A program made the translations under genes and the position numbers. Positions 1 through 6,406 of a DNA stretch of 8,448 nucleotides are shown piece after piece. The notes beneath the pieces were generated by a model that was not told the DNA's origin, made no database searches, and was given only the letters and a program-made list of their open reading frames with translations. This DNA is from Clostridiales bacterium (lineage in GTDB: Bacteria; Bacillota; Clostridia; Christensenellales; Aristaeellaceae), in assembly GCA_012512355.1 (NCBI GenBank), contig JAAZEI010000162.1:1-8448 (forward strand), written 5' to 3'. Numbering within the stretch: the first letter of the stretch is position 1; the number at the start of each line of letters is the position of its first letter.

Positions 1-37
1 CTGTTATAGATACTATGACAGCCCGCGTTTTGTTTAA
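1..37 (+). other. possible 3' tail of an upstream gene
   Basis: The first bases are open in frame 2 and read CYRYYDSPRFV before a TAA at 35-37. This could be the last eleven residues of a gene lying mostly outside the window, but such a short open stretch also occurs by chance. No family can be assigned. The rest of 38-99 is AT-rich with nothing recognisable. Confidence 0.2.
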
Positions 38-99
38 CTCAACCAACTTTAGCTTATTATATTTTTGATTTATTTCCAAGTCCATCAAACAATCAAGTG

Positions 100-129
100 T
101 TTACACCCTGCGATCGTTGGTGCTATAAT
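100..129 (+). promoter_or_regulatory. SigA-type promoter of the ABC importer operon
   Basis: TTTACA (100-105) lies 18 bp upstream of TATAAT (124-129). The -10 is preceded by TG at 121-122, so it is an extended -10. Transcription would start near 136 and leave a leader of about 125 nt. The spacer holds CACC (104-107) and GGTG (119-122) around CGATCG (111-116). The arms are one base off centre, so an operator here is only a weak possibility. Confidence 0.65.
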
Positions 130-218
130 ACATCTATACATAATTTTTAAATGAAGTGTTTCCAATTTGTTACATGCGAACAATGCAGCGTTCTTATCCC
201 AACTTATTTTGTACCCTG

Positions 219-236
219 CGCGGCAAGTCAGCTGCG
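219..236 (+). promoter_or_regulatory. small leader hairpin just upstream of the ribosome site
   Basis: CGCGGC (219-224) can pair with GCTGCG (231-236), including one G-U pair, around a 6-nt loop. It ends 10 nt before the AGGAGGT ribosome site (247-253). It could shield or stabilise the 5' end of the importer mRNA. It is short enough to be chance and has no riboswitch-like architecture that I recognise. Confidence 0.25.
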
Positions 237-260
237 TGAAATATATAGGAGGTATCTCTC

Positions 261-1784
261 ATGAAAAAGACTACGGCTCTCTTTCTGGCTCTATTGATGC
301 TGCTCAGCCTTGGCACACTAAATGTCTTTGCCGAGAACCCCATTGAGATTTCACTGTACTACTCTGACAACTCAACACTCCCCTTCAGGGCCGACTGGCC
401 TATGCTGGTTCATCTACAAGAAAAATATAATGTGAAGCTTAACATCGAGCCAATCCCGATTGCAGACTATACCACCAAGGTGGGTCTTGCACTGAGCACC
501 GGTCAGAATGCTCCTGATGTTATTTTGGGTTCAAGCACCGGCGGCGTCAACGCCTCCCATGCACTCAACGGTGCTATCGTTCCCATCAGTGATTATGCTG
601 AATGGACACCCAACTTCAACGCCCGTGTCCAAGAGTTTGGCCTCGAAAACAATGTGGAAATGCTAAAACTCAGCGACGGGAAACGTTACTACATGCCCGC
701 TGTTTATGACAAACCTTTCTACGATGGCGGTTTAATTCTTCGCGAAGACTTCCTTGAAGAAAAAGGCTTGGAAGCTCCTAAGACCTTTGATGACCTTTAT
801 ACTATTTTAAAGGCATATAAAGAGACACACCCCGAATCCTACCCGCTGACAACCATCGTTGCACCGCGCGTACTTTATCGCATGACGATGCCTTCCTTTG
901 GCATGTCCGTGGGTCTAAACAGTGCAACAGGCACCAATACCTTGTCCTGGAATTATGAAGACAACGAGTACTTTGCAGGCGCTATCAGCAGCCAGTATAA
1001 AGATTATGTGACCTACCTCAATAAACTTTATACTGAAGGCTTGCTGGACCCTGAGATGTCCCAGGATGCGACATCTACCTCCCAGAAGCTGGCAACAGGC
1101 GCTGCAATGGCAACTTACGGCTACTATGACCAAATCGGCGGTTGGGAACAAAGCTCCTCCGTCGATGGTATGAAGCTGCAGATGTACCCGCCGCTGGAAG
1201 GACCGGGCGGAGCACACCACCAGCCCAAGAACCCAGTTGCCGGCGGTATCCTCTTCCCCATCAATACCATGAAACGGGATGACTTTGAACAGGTTGTCCG
1301 CAAAATCGATGAAGTATTCTTCTCTGAGGATGCGGCGGCAATCTGGTGTATTGGCGTAGAAGGCGAAACTTACACAAAAGATGGCGACAAGATTGTATAT
1401 TCCGACGAGATACTCAATTCAAAAGACGGTATTTACAAATACATGCAAAACGCATATGGATGCGGTGCCGATGGCTTGCAGTTAGTTTGGTACAATGCCC
1501 GTGAAATGACCAAGTATGATGAGAACTACGCGCAGATCAATGCGACAGCGGCGGAGATGCCCGATGCTATTCAGTATGTGCCTCCCGTGCCTTCCTTTGA
1601 TGACATGCCAGCCGAAGACGCATCTTTGCTCCAGGCTACCTTGTCAGATGCCTTCGAGGTGTGGAACGATGCCTTCATCACCGGTAAAAAATCCCTTGAT
1701 ACAGATTGGGATGCTTATGTGAAGGAGATGAATGACAAGGGCATTGGGAAATTCCTGGAAATATACAACGACAATAAAAAGTAA
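261..1784 (+). CDS. extracellular sugar-binding protein of a CUT1 ABC importer (LipO/LplA-like)
   Basis: Substrate-binding component of the importer encoded by this gene and the next two. It would capture a sugar outside the membrane and deliver it to the permease pair. At 507 aa it is the long type of family 1 solute-binding protein that accompanies LplB/YtcP permeases. The N terminus has Lys2-Lys3, a hydrophobic core at about 5-20 and a likely signal peptidase I site after VFA (residue 24). There is no cysteine in the signal region, so it is not an obvious lipoprotein. Family-like stretches are the first strand ISLYYSDNS, the LSTGQNAPDV segment at about residues 78-87, and ILREDFLEEKGLEAPKTFDDL at about 158-178. 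The start is fixed by AGGAGGT at 247-253, 7 nt before the ATG. It is the first gene of the operon. The family call is secure. The substrate is unknown; the facing murQ-kinase pair suggests a peptidoglycan amino sugar. Confidence 0.9.
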   Translation: MKKTTALFLALLMLLSLGTLNVFAENPIEISLYYSDNSTLPFRADWPMLVHLQEKYNVKLNIEPIPIADYTTKVGLALSTGQNAPDVILGSSTGGVNASHALNGAIVPISDYAEWTPNFNARVQEFGLENNVEMLKLSDGKRYYMPAVYDKPFYDGGLILREDFLEEKGLEAPKTFDDLYTILKAYKETHPESYPLTTIVAPRVLYRMTMPSFGMSVGLNSATGTNTLSWNYEDNEYFAGAISSQYKDYVTYLNKLYTEGLLDPEMSQDATSTSQKLATGAAMATYGYYDQIGGWEQSSSVDGMKLQMYPPLEGPGGAHHQPKNPVAGGILFPINTMKRDDFEQVVRKIDEVFFSEDAAAIWCIGVEGETYTKDGDKIVYSDEILNSKDGIYKYMQNAYGCGADGLQLVWYNAREMTKYDENYAQINATAAEMPDAIQYVPPVPSFDDMPAEDASLLQATLSDAFEVWNDAFITGKKSLDTDWDAYVKEMNDKGIGKFLEIYNDNKK

Positions 1785-1791
1785 TGTCTTT

Positions 1792-1818
1792 GGCAGGGCT
1801 GTATAACACAGCCCTGCC
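1792..1818 (+). terminator. intercistronic hairpin between binding protein and permeases (attenuating or mRNA-stabilising)
   Basis: GGCAGGGCTGT (1792-1802) and ACAGCCCTGCC (1808-1818) are perfectly complementary 11-base arms around the loop ATAAC. Only TTTAT follows, so the U tract is poor and termination is probably partial at most. It starts 8 nt after the stop codon of the binding-protein gene and ends 20 nt before the permease start. Hairpins in this position of sugar ABC operons are known to keep binding-protein mRNA more abundant than permease mRNA, by partial termination or by blocking 3' exonucleases. Confidence 0.75.
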
Positions 1819-1838
1819 TTTATGATTAAGGCGGTAAA

Positions 1839-2798
1839 ATGCTTAAAAAAGAAGTAACACCAAACAAAATCATTCATCAACACCATACAAATTGGTCACG
1901 ATATTTGCGAGTGCACTGGTCCTTATATCTAATGATGCTTCTTCCGCTGGCACATTTTATCTTGTTTAAGTACTTCCCGATGTTTGGAAATATATTGGCT
2001 TTTCGGCGTTTCAAACCACTGACAGGCCCCTATGGCGTGTCCTGGGTTGGACTGCGTTATTTTAAACAATTCATGAGCCAGGACGACTTCTGGCGGGCAT
2101 TTTTCAATACACTGACACTGTCTGTGAGTAACCTGATTATTAATTTTCCTATCCCCATCATCTTTGCTATTCTATTAAATGAACTGCGCAATCTGCGTTT
2201 TAAAAAACTCGTTCAGACAGTCAGCTATATGCCGCGTTTCATCTCTACCGTGGTGGTGATTTCTATTCTGACAGAGTTGCTATCCCCTTCCAGCGGCGCG
2301 CTCAACCGTTTGATTCAGAGCATGACCGGCCATGTCCCTGTATACTATATGAACGAGTCTCAGTATTTCAGGCCCATGTATATCCTCACGGATATGTGGC
2401 AGTACACCGGATGGAGCGCTATCATTTATCTCGCAGCAATCACGGGTGTCAACGCAGATTTATTTGAAGCGGCTAAAATAGATGGTGCCAACCGTTTTCA
2501 ACAAATTTTATTTATCACATTGCCAAGTATCATGCCCACAATCATGGTCATGTTTATTTTAAAAGTAGGATACCTGATGTCTCTTGGTTTTGAAAAGGTA
2601 CTGCTAATGTACACACCATCAAACTCGATGGTCAGCGACATCATTGATACCTATGTTTACCGCATGGGCTTTCAATCAAGCGCCAACCAGTATTCTTATG
2701 CAACTGCCATCGGTCTGTTTTCAGGCATCATCGGACTTATCCTCGTGACATCATCCAACCTGTTAAGCCGCCGTCTGACCGGCGAAAGCATCTATTGA
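1839..2798 (+). CDS. CUT1 ABC importer permease, LplB family
   Basis: First of two membrane subunits that form the sugar channel in the cytoplasmic membrane. The 319-aa length and the sequence fit the LplB-type (COG4209) permeases: a basic cytoplasmic N terminus, then about six membrane segments (roughly 30-48, 88-115, 125-148, 180-203, 233-253 and 285-309). The EAA loop that docks on the ATPase is EAAKIDGANRFQQI, starting at Glu210 and including the invariant Asp215-Gly216. Phe-Pro-Met in KYFPMFGN near residue 45 is also typical. The ATG is preceded by a modest AAGGCGG (1828-1834) with a short 4-nt spacer, and the next Met (residue 32) falls inside the first membrane segment, so this start is preferred. 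It lies 54 bp after the binding-protein gene, across the intercistronic hairpin. The family is certain, the substrate is not. Confidence 0.93.
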   Translation: MLKKEVTPNKIIHQHHTNWSRYLRVHWSLYLMMLLPLAHFILFKYFPMFGNILAFRRFKPLTGPYGVSWVGLRYFKQFMSQDDFWRAFFNTLTLSVSNLIINFPIPIIFAILLNELRNLRFKKLVQTVSYMPRFISTVVVISILTELLSPSSGALNRLIQSMTGHVPVYYMNESQYFRPMYILTDMWQYTGWSAIIYLAAITGVNADLFEAAKIDGANRFQQILFITLPSIMPTIMVMFILKVGYLMSLGFEKVLLMYTPSNSMVSDIIDTYVYRMGFQSSANQYSYATAIGLFSGIIGLILVTSSNLLSRRLTGESIY

Positions 2799-2799
2799 T

Positions 2800-3696
2800 A
2801 TGAGCAGATTAAGAGTAAAAAAACGAAAAATAAACCAGATCCAAGATAGAAGTCCGCTGCTGGATTTTTTGATTTACCTCGTCATGGGGTTAGTTCTCAT
2901 TGCCTGTGTGCTGCCATTTTTATACATTATCGCAATGTCGCTCTCCTCATCCACAGCTATTCTCAACAACAAAGTATCGCTTTGGCCAATCGGGTTAAAC
3001 TCTGACGCTTACAAGCAGATTTTTTCCTACCCTAACTTTTTTCGCGCCTATAAAAACACCATCATCTATACATTTTTTGGAAGCTTGATTTCTTTGACTC
3101 TGATGACCTTGTTCGCTTATCCTTTAAGCAAGCCTCACCTTCGGGGGCAAAAACTTGTAATGAAGCTCATTATTTTTTCAATGTTTTTTTCAGGCGGCCT
3201 GATTCCCAACTTTTTGCTCATATCCAGCCTGGGGCTCACCGGCACGGTTTATGGCATGATTATCCCTTTTGCCATCAATCAATTCAACCTGATTATTCTA
3301 ATCAACTTTTTCAAAAGTCTGCCTGAAGAGTTGGAAGAGGCCGCGCGAATCGACGGACTTGGTTATTTTGGCATCTGGCTTCGCATTCTGCTGCCTTTAT
3401 CAACTGCAGCCATCGCGACGATCGGCCTTTATACAGCTGTTTTCTTTTGGAACGACTGGTTTTTTGCCTTGATTTATCTTGACAGCGCACGATATCCTGT
3501 GATGCTGCTGCTCCGCAACATCGTCAATGGAACCACCATGGTGGGTGAAGCAGGCGGTGTTGGCGAAAAAGCCTCTGTCGCGATTGCGGTCAAGTCTGCC
3601 GTCATCATCACATCGACTTTACCAATCATCCTTTTGTATCCATTTTTGCAAAAATACTTTGTCAAGGGTTTGCTCGTAGGTGCCGTTAAAGGATAG
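2800..3696 (+). CDS. CUT1 ABC importer permease, YtcP family (COG0395)
   Basis: Second membrane subunit, expected to pair with the LplB-type permease. At 298 aa it has the usual length and about six membrane segments. The first follows a lysine/arginine-rich N terminus (SRLRVKKRKINQ), which fits a cytoplasmic start. The EAA loop is EAARIDGLGYFGIW beginning at Glu180, with the invariant Asp185-Gly186, and ends in the typical RILLPLS. The stop codon of the preceding gene and this ATG are separated by a single T (TGA-T-ATG). No clear ribosome site is visible, so translation is probably coupled by re-initiation. It is the last gene of the operon. No ATPase follows, so the complex must borrow a shared MsmX/UgpC-type ATPase encoded elsewhere. 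It ends 9 bp from the convergent kinase gene. Confidence 0.93.
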   Translation: MSRLRVKKRKINQIQDRSPLLDFLIYLVMGLVLIACVLPFLYIIAMSLSSSTAILNNKVSLWPIGLNSDAYKQIFSYPNFFRAYKNTIIYTFFGSLISLTLMTLFAYPLSKPHLRGQKLVMKLIIFSMFFSGGLIPNFLLISSLGLTGTVYGMIIPFAINQFNLIILINFFKSLPEELEEAARIDGLGYFGIWLRILLPLSTAAIATIGLYTAVFFWNDWFFALIYLDSARYPVMLLLRNIVNGTTMVGEAGGVGEKASVAIAVKSAVIITSTLPIILLYPFLQKYFVKGLLVGAVKG

Positions 3697-3705
3697 AAGT
3701 CTGAA

Positions 3706-4614
3706 TTATAGGTAAGATTCCCTGGCCAAGTCAGCAGCTCCCCAGGCTGCGCTGTGCCGAGGTTTAATAATATCGAGCGTTGGATATTTGCTATTTAATA
3801 TACGCTGGATTTCTTCCCTTATAGCCGGAATATTCTCCAAGACACCGCCTGCCAGCGCCAATGGAGCTTTGACAAGCTGTAGTTTGTCAAGGACTGCTCT
3901 GACAAGCTGCAGCAGCTCAAGGCCGGCTCTTTGGACAATCAGGGATGATTGAACATCCCCTTCATTAACCGCTGCTTGCAGAAGGGGTGCCAAACCTGAT
4001 ATCTGCGCTTTGCTCGTCTGAGTCTTATAAACGAAGCGGAGCAATTCTCCCATGTTCTCTGCCTGAAAGTGTTTAAGGATAACTTCTGTGAGAATAGTAG
4101 ATTCATTGCGGCCGTCTTCTGCGCGAAAAACCGCCTTTAGCATATCGCGACCAATCGCATAGCCGCTGCCTTCATCATCCAATAAATAACCCCATCCTCC
4201 TGAGCGAGCTATTGTTCCATCTTTGCTTCGCCCAAAACAGATAGACCCTGTTCCCGCTATGAGAATTACTCCAAACTTGCCAACTGCACCTCGCAAAGCT
4301 GCCTCATGATCGCCTTGAAGCATAAACTCGCCTTGATATCCGGCAAGATATAAAGCGTTTTTGATGATCCCCATCGCCTGGGGATTACTGACACCGGCTG
4401 TCGCGATGGTGATCCCTGCGCAACCTGACAATCCAATTTCAAATTGTGATAGAAAGAGTATGATCTCTTTAATGGTTTGATTGATAACAGATACTTCCGC
4501 ACCATTGATGTTTAGTGTGCCAAAGCGTGCTTTGTGCAAGCAATTTCCCTCTTTGTCCAGACAATAGAGAGCGGTTTTACTGCCGCCGCCATCCAAACCC
4601 GCCACATAGCGCAT
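3706..4614 (-). CDS. murK: BadF/BadG/BcrA/BcrD-family N-acetylmuramate/N-acetylglucosamine kinase (MurK-like)
   Basis: Probable cytoplasmic ATP-dependent 6-kinase for N-acetylmuramic acid and/or N-acetylglucosamine. It belongs to the ASKHA (actin-like ATPase) fold. The N-terminal phosphate-binding loop is DGGGSKT (residues 8-14). The likely catalytic Asp is D102 in GDHEAAL, the second phosphate loop is AGTGS (120-124), followed by the family signature GGWGYLLDDEGSGYAIG (139-155), and the adenosine motif is ALAGGVLEN near 265. From ATG 4614 it is 302 aa, normal for the family, with the P-loop at the expected distance from the N terminus. ATG 4626 is also possible. The preferred start follows the murQ stop by one T (TAA-T-ATG), so the two genes are translationally coupled. 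Clostridium acetobutylicum MurK is a BadF/BadG-type kinase acting on both MurNAc and GlcNAc. The name is given here by analogy and context; a GlcNAc-only NagK-like enzyme cannot be excluded. Confidence 0.82.
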   Translation of the reverse strand: MRYVAGLDGGGSKTALYCLDKEGNCLHKARFGTLNINGAEVSVINQTIKEIILFLSQFEIGLSGCAGITIATAGVSNPQAMGIIKNALYLAGYQGEFMLQGDHEAALRGAVGKFGVILIAGTGSICFGRSKDGTIARSGGWGYLLDDEGSGYAIGRDMLKAVFRAEDGRNESTILTEVILKHFQAENMGELLRFVYKTQTSKAQISGLAPLLQAAVNEGDVQSSLIVQRAGLELLQLVRAVLDKLQLVKAPLALAGGVLENIPAIREEIQRILNSKYPTLDIIKPRHSAAWGAADLARESYL

Positions 4615-4615
4615 A

Positions 4616-5530
4616 TTAATTGTCATCTTTACAATAATTCTCAAGAACCCGGTTGATAAAGCCCTTTTCTTTCTCAAGCGCCTGCGCAGCCTCTTTATTA
4701 GTCATGCTGCACTTGATAGCAACAATCGCCATTTTACAATTGCCTCCGCAGGCCAAAAGTGTATCGGCTGCATAAGAAGCCTCAGCTCCTGTTGCCTGCA
4801 TGACAATGTTGACAGCGCGCTTTTGAAGTTTTTGATTGCTGGCTTTCACATCAACCATGAGATTACCATATACTTTACCAAGTTTAATCATCACTGCAGT
4901 TGAAATCATATTCAGAACCATTTTTTGCGCCGTCCCGCATTTCATACGCGTTGATCCTGTAATCACTTCAGGACCGCTGTCGGGCGCTATGGTGATTTGC
5001 GCCAATTTGGACATTTCAGACCGGGAAGAACAGGTCAGCGCAATAACAGGAGCGCCAAGAGAAGCAGCATAAGCCATGCCACCCATCACATAGGGGGTGC
5101 GCCCACTGGCAGCAATGCCTACAAGTGCATCACCAGCGTTAAAATCGATTTCTTTCAAGTCCAAGGCTCCCGCTTCTCTGTCATCCTCCGCGCCTTCTTT
5201 GGCTTTGACAAAGGCAGAAGAGCCACCAGCCATCATGCCAACAACTAAACCCGCATCAACACCAAAAGTAGGCGGACACTCCTCTGCATCCAAAACACCC
5301 AGCCTGCCTGAAGTACCGCTTCCCAAATAGATGAGACGGCCGCCAAAAGACAACTTTTCAGTAATAATATCAACTGCGCGGGCAACATCTTCCAGCACCC
5401 TGCTTACAGCAAGAGCAACTTGCCGATCCTGCAAATTAATAATTTCCAGAATACCCGCTGTGCTTTCCTGATCAATCTTTGCGCTGGCAGGATTTGATTT
5501 TTCCGTATCAATTTTATTTAAATTAATCAT
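4616..5530 (-). CDS. murQ: N-acetylmuramic acid 6-phosphate etherase
   Basis: Lyase that cleaves the lactyl ether of MurNAc-6-phosphate, giving GlcNAc-6-phosphate and D-lactate. It is a key step in recycling cell-wall sugar in the cytoplasm. The protein aligns with E. coli MurQ almost without gaps. The N-terminal NPASAKID is followed by the SIS-domain phosphosugar loop GSGTSGRLG (70-78), DAEECPPTFG with Glu84 (E. coli Glu83), EGAEDD with Glu115 (E. coli Glu114), GIAASGRTPYV (138-148), GSTRMKCGTAQK, and the C-terminal helical part with LLACGGNCKMAIV. Both catalytic glutamates are therefore present. The ATG at 5530 is chosen because GAGGA (5540-5536) precedes it by 5 nt and it gives 304 aa, close to the 298 of E. 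coli. ATGs at 5545 and 5542 are in frame but less well placed. It heads a two-gene operon with the kinase. Confidence 0.96.
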   Translation of the reverse strand: MINLNKIDTEKSNPASAKIDQESTAGILEIINLQDRQVALAVSRVLEDVARAVDIITEKLSFGGRLIYLGSGTSGRLGVLDAEECPPTFGVDAGLVVGMMAGGSSAFVKAKEGAEDDREAGALDLKEIDFNAGDALVGIAASGRTPYVMGGMAYAASLGAPVIALTCSSRSEMSKLAQITIAPDSGPEVITGSTRMKCGTAQKMVLNMISTAVMIKLGKVYGNLMVDVKASNQKLQKRAVNIVMQATGAEASYAADTLLACGGNCKMAIVAIKCSMTNKEAAQALEKEKGFINRVLENYCKDDN

Positions 5531-5535
5531 ATTGT

Positions 5536-5540
5536 TCCTC
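5536..5540 (-). promoter_or_regulatory. ribosome binding site deciding the murQ start
   Basis: Read on the minus strand, GAGGA lies 5 nt before the ATG at 5530. It overlaps the codons that would follow the alternative ATGs at 5545 and 5542, so it supports the downstream start. Confidence 0.6.
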
Positions 5541-5577
5541 ATCATCCTGAATTAATCGAAGATTATTATGTCTCATT

Positions 5578-5606
5578 AATTTACACGATGAAACCAAGAG
5601 GGTCAA
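5578..5606 (-). promoter_or_regulatory. candidate murQ-kinase promoter
   Basis: On the minus strand TTGACC (5606-5601) lies 17 bp upstream of TAAATT (5583-5578). This matches the SigA consensus at five and four of six positions. Transcription would begin near 5571, about 40 nt before the murQ ATG. The -10 is weak, and a CATAAT at 5570-5565 is an alternative without a good -35. Confidence 0.4.
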
Positions 5607-5622
5607 GCAGTGCTTTTTCTCG

Positions 5623-5651
5623 TTGACAGCCTGATTTTGCTCCCATATAAT
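5623..5651 (+). promoter_or_regulatory. exact-consensus SigA promoter upstream of the GNAT gene
   Basis: TTGACA (5623-5628) and TATAAT (5646-5651) are separated by exactly 17 bp, the ideal vegetative promoter. A second TATAAT overlaps at 5651-5656 but would be badly spaced. Transcription should start near 5658 and leave a leader of about 87 nt. It lies back to back with the murQ promoter. Unregulated promoters this perfect are unusually strong, so repression is expected. Confidence 0.8.
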
Positions 5652-5676
5652 ATAATCATTCCCATATTCTCTCCTC

Positions 5677-5690
5677 AAATTTCGAAAGTT
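5677..5690 (+). promoter_or_regulatory. 14-bp dyad downstream of the consensus promoter (possible operator)
   Basis: AAATTTCGAAAGTT is palindromic except for one base pair, with the core TTTCGAAA at 5680-5687. It begins about 20 bp after the predicted transcription start, a place where a bound repressor would block elongation or promoter clearance. No regulator is encoded in the window, so the binding protein is unknown. Confidence 0.4.
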
Positions 5691-5744
5691 CACGAGAAAA
5701 ATTTCTATTAAGTACATGAAATATAGAAAGGCTGGTATCTGAAT

Positions 5745-6227
5745 TTGTCCGATATGTTGGTTAAACTTTATACCTTGCCCGACAATAGCAAACTTATTGA
5801 TAGATTACGCAAGGACGGCATAGAGATTCGTCGCGCCATGTCGCCTGACAAATTTCGGATAGTCCCCTGGGTGCAGGAACATTCAAGTTTATCCGCGGCA
5901 GGAGAATGTGATACTTGTTTTTCCAATCGCCCCATCAGCTGCTTTATCGCAACAAAGGGGAATCAGATTATAGGCTATGCCTGCTACAATGCCACCTGCA
6001 TCAATTTTTTTGGGCCCACCAAAGTGCTTGATGAAGAACAAGGCAAGGGCATCGGCAAAGCGCTGCTGATTCGCTCAATGGAAGCCTTGCGTGATGAAGG
6101 ATTTGCTTATGCCATTATCGGAGGGGTCGGCCCGGCGGCTTTTTATGAGAAATCTGTCAGCGCAGTTTTGATCCCAGACAGTACACCCGGCATATATAAA
6201 GACTTTCTAGGCGGAATGAAGTTATAA
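5745..6227 (+). CDS. GNAT-family N-acetyltransferase, substrate unknown
   Basis: Predicted cytoplasmic acetyl-CoA-dependent acyltransferase of 160 aa, a normal single-domain GNAT length. The acetyl-CoA pyrophosphate loop is QGKGIG (99-104), in the usual context VLDEEQGKGIGKALL. It is followed by a helix, the strand FAYAIIGGVGP and the typical FYEK (133-136). The N-terminal half has a CDTC pair (Cys55, Cys58) and more cysteines at 66, 80 and 85, which is unusual for a GNAT and could reflect metal binding or redox sensitivity. The start is uncertain: TTG 5745 lies 13 nt after AAAGG (5727-5731), CTG 5739 has ideal 7-nt spacing, and ATG 5754 lies far downstream of it. It is divergent from murQ behind an exact-consensus promoter. 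An amino-sugar or muropeptide substrate is a guess from that neighbourhood only. Confidence 0.82.
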   Translation: MSDMLVKLYTLPDNSKLIDRLRKDGIEIRRAMSPDKFRIVPWVQEHSSLSAAGECDTCFSNRPISCFIATKGNQIIGYACYNATCINFFGPTKVLDEEQGKGIGKALLIRSMEALRDEGFAYAIIGGVGPAAFYEKSVSAVLIPDSTPGIYKDFLGGMKL

Positions 6228-6291
6228 CTATCATTCTAAGAATCACTTATCGCTTAAGAGCATAATAAAACCCCTAACAATTAATATTTGC

Positions 6292-6338
6292 TGATAAAAG
6301 ACAGGAACTTGAGGTAATTAAGTTGCTGTCTTTTATCA
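6292..6338. terminator. long bidirectional hairpin terminator after the GNAT gene
   Basis: TGATAAAAGACAG (6292-6304) is perfectly complementary to CTGTCTTTTATCA (6326-6338). Inside, AACTT (6306-6310) pairs with AAGTT (6320-6324). Together they make 18 paired bases with one G-G mismatch and a 9-nt loop. Runs of A on the left and T on the right arm give a short U tract in both directions. It starts 64 bp after the GNAT stop and probably ends that transcript. It could also stop reading from the opposite strand. Confidence 0.7.
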
Positions 6339-6406
6339 CTTATTTGAGCCTTATTCAATGGAAGAGTTTCTCTCGCCACGGGTATTTGAGTGCACATGTT
6401 GGCTGA

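Noticed and set aside
104..122. LacI-like operator in the spacer of the importer promoter (CACC, CGATCG, GGTG)
   Set aside because: The arms are not symmetric about the centre and no regulator gene is present. It is kept only as a remark on the promoter.
145..165. Possible catabolite-response (cre) site in the importer leader
   Set aside because: The sequence lacks the central CG and fails several fixed positions of the cre consensus.
4615..4677. N-terminal extension of the kinase starting at 4677
   Set aside because: It would place 21 extra residues before the usual MxYVxGxDGGG start and lies inside murQ. The ATG just after the murQ stop fits the family.
5523..5717. 64-codon minus-strand frame overlapping the murQ start and the divergent promoters
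   Set aside because: It runs through an exact-consensus promoter and the murQ ribosome site, shows no family resemblance and has no convincing ribosome site of its own.
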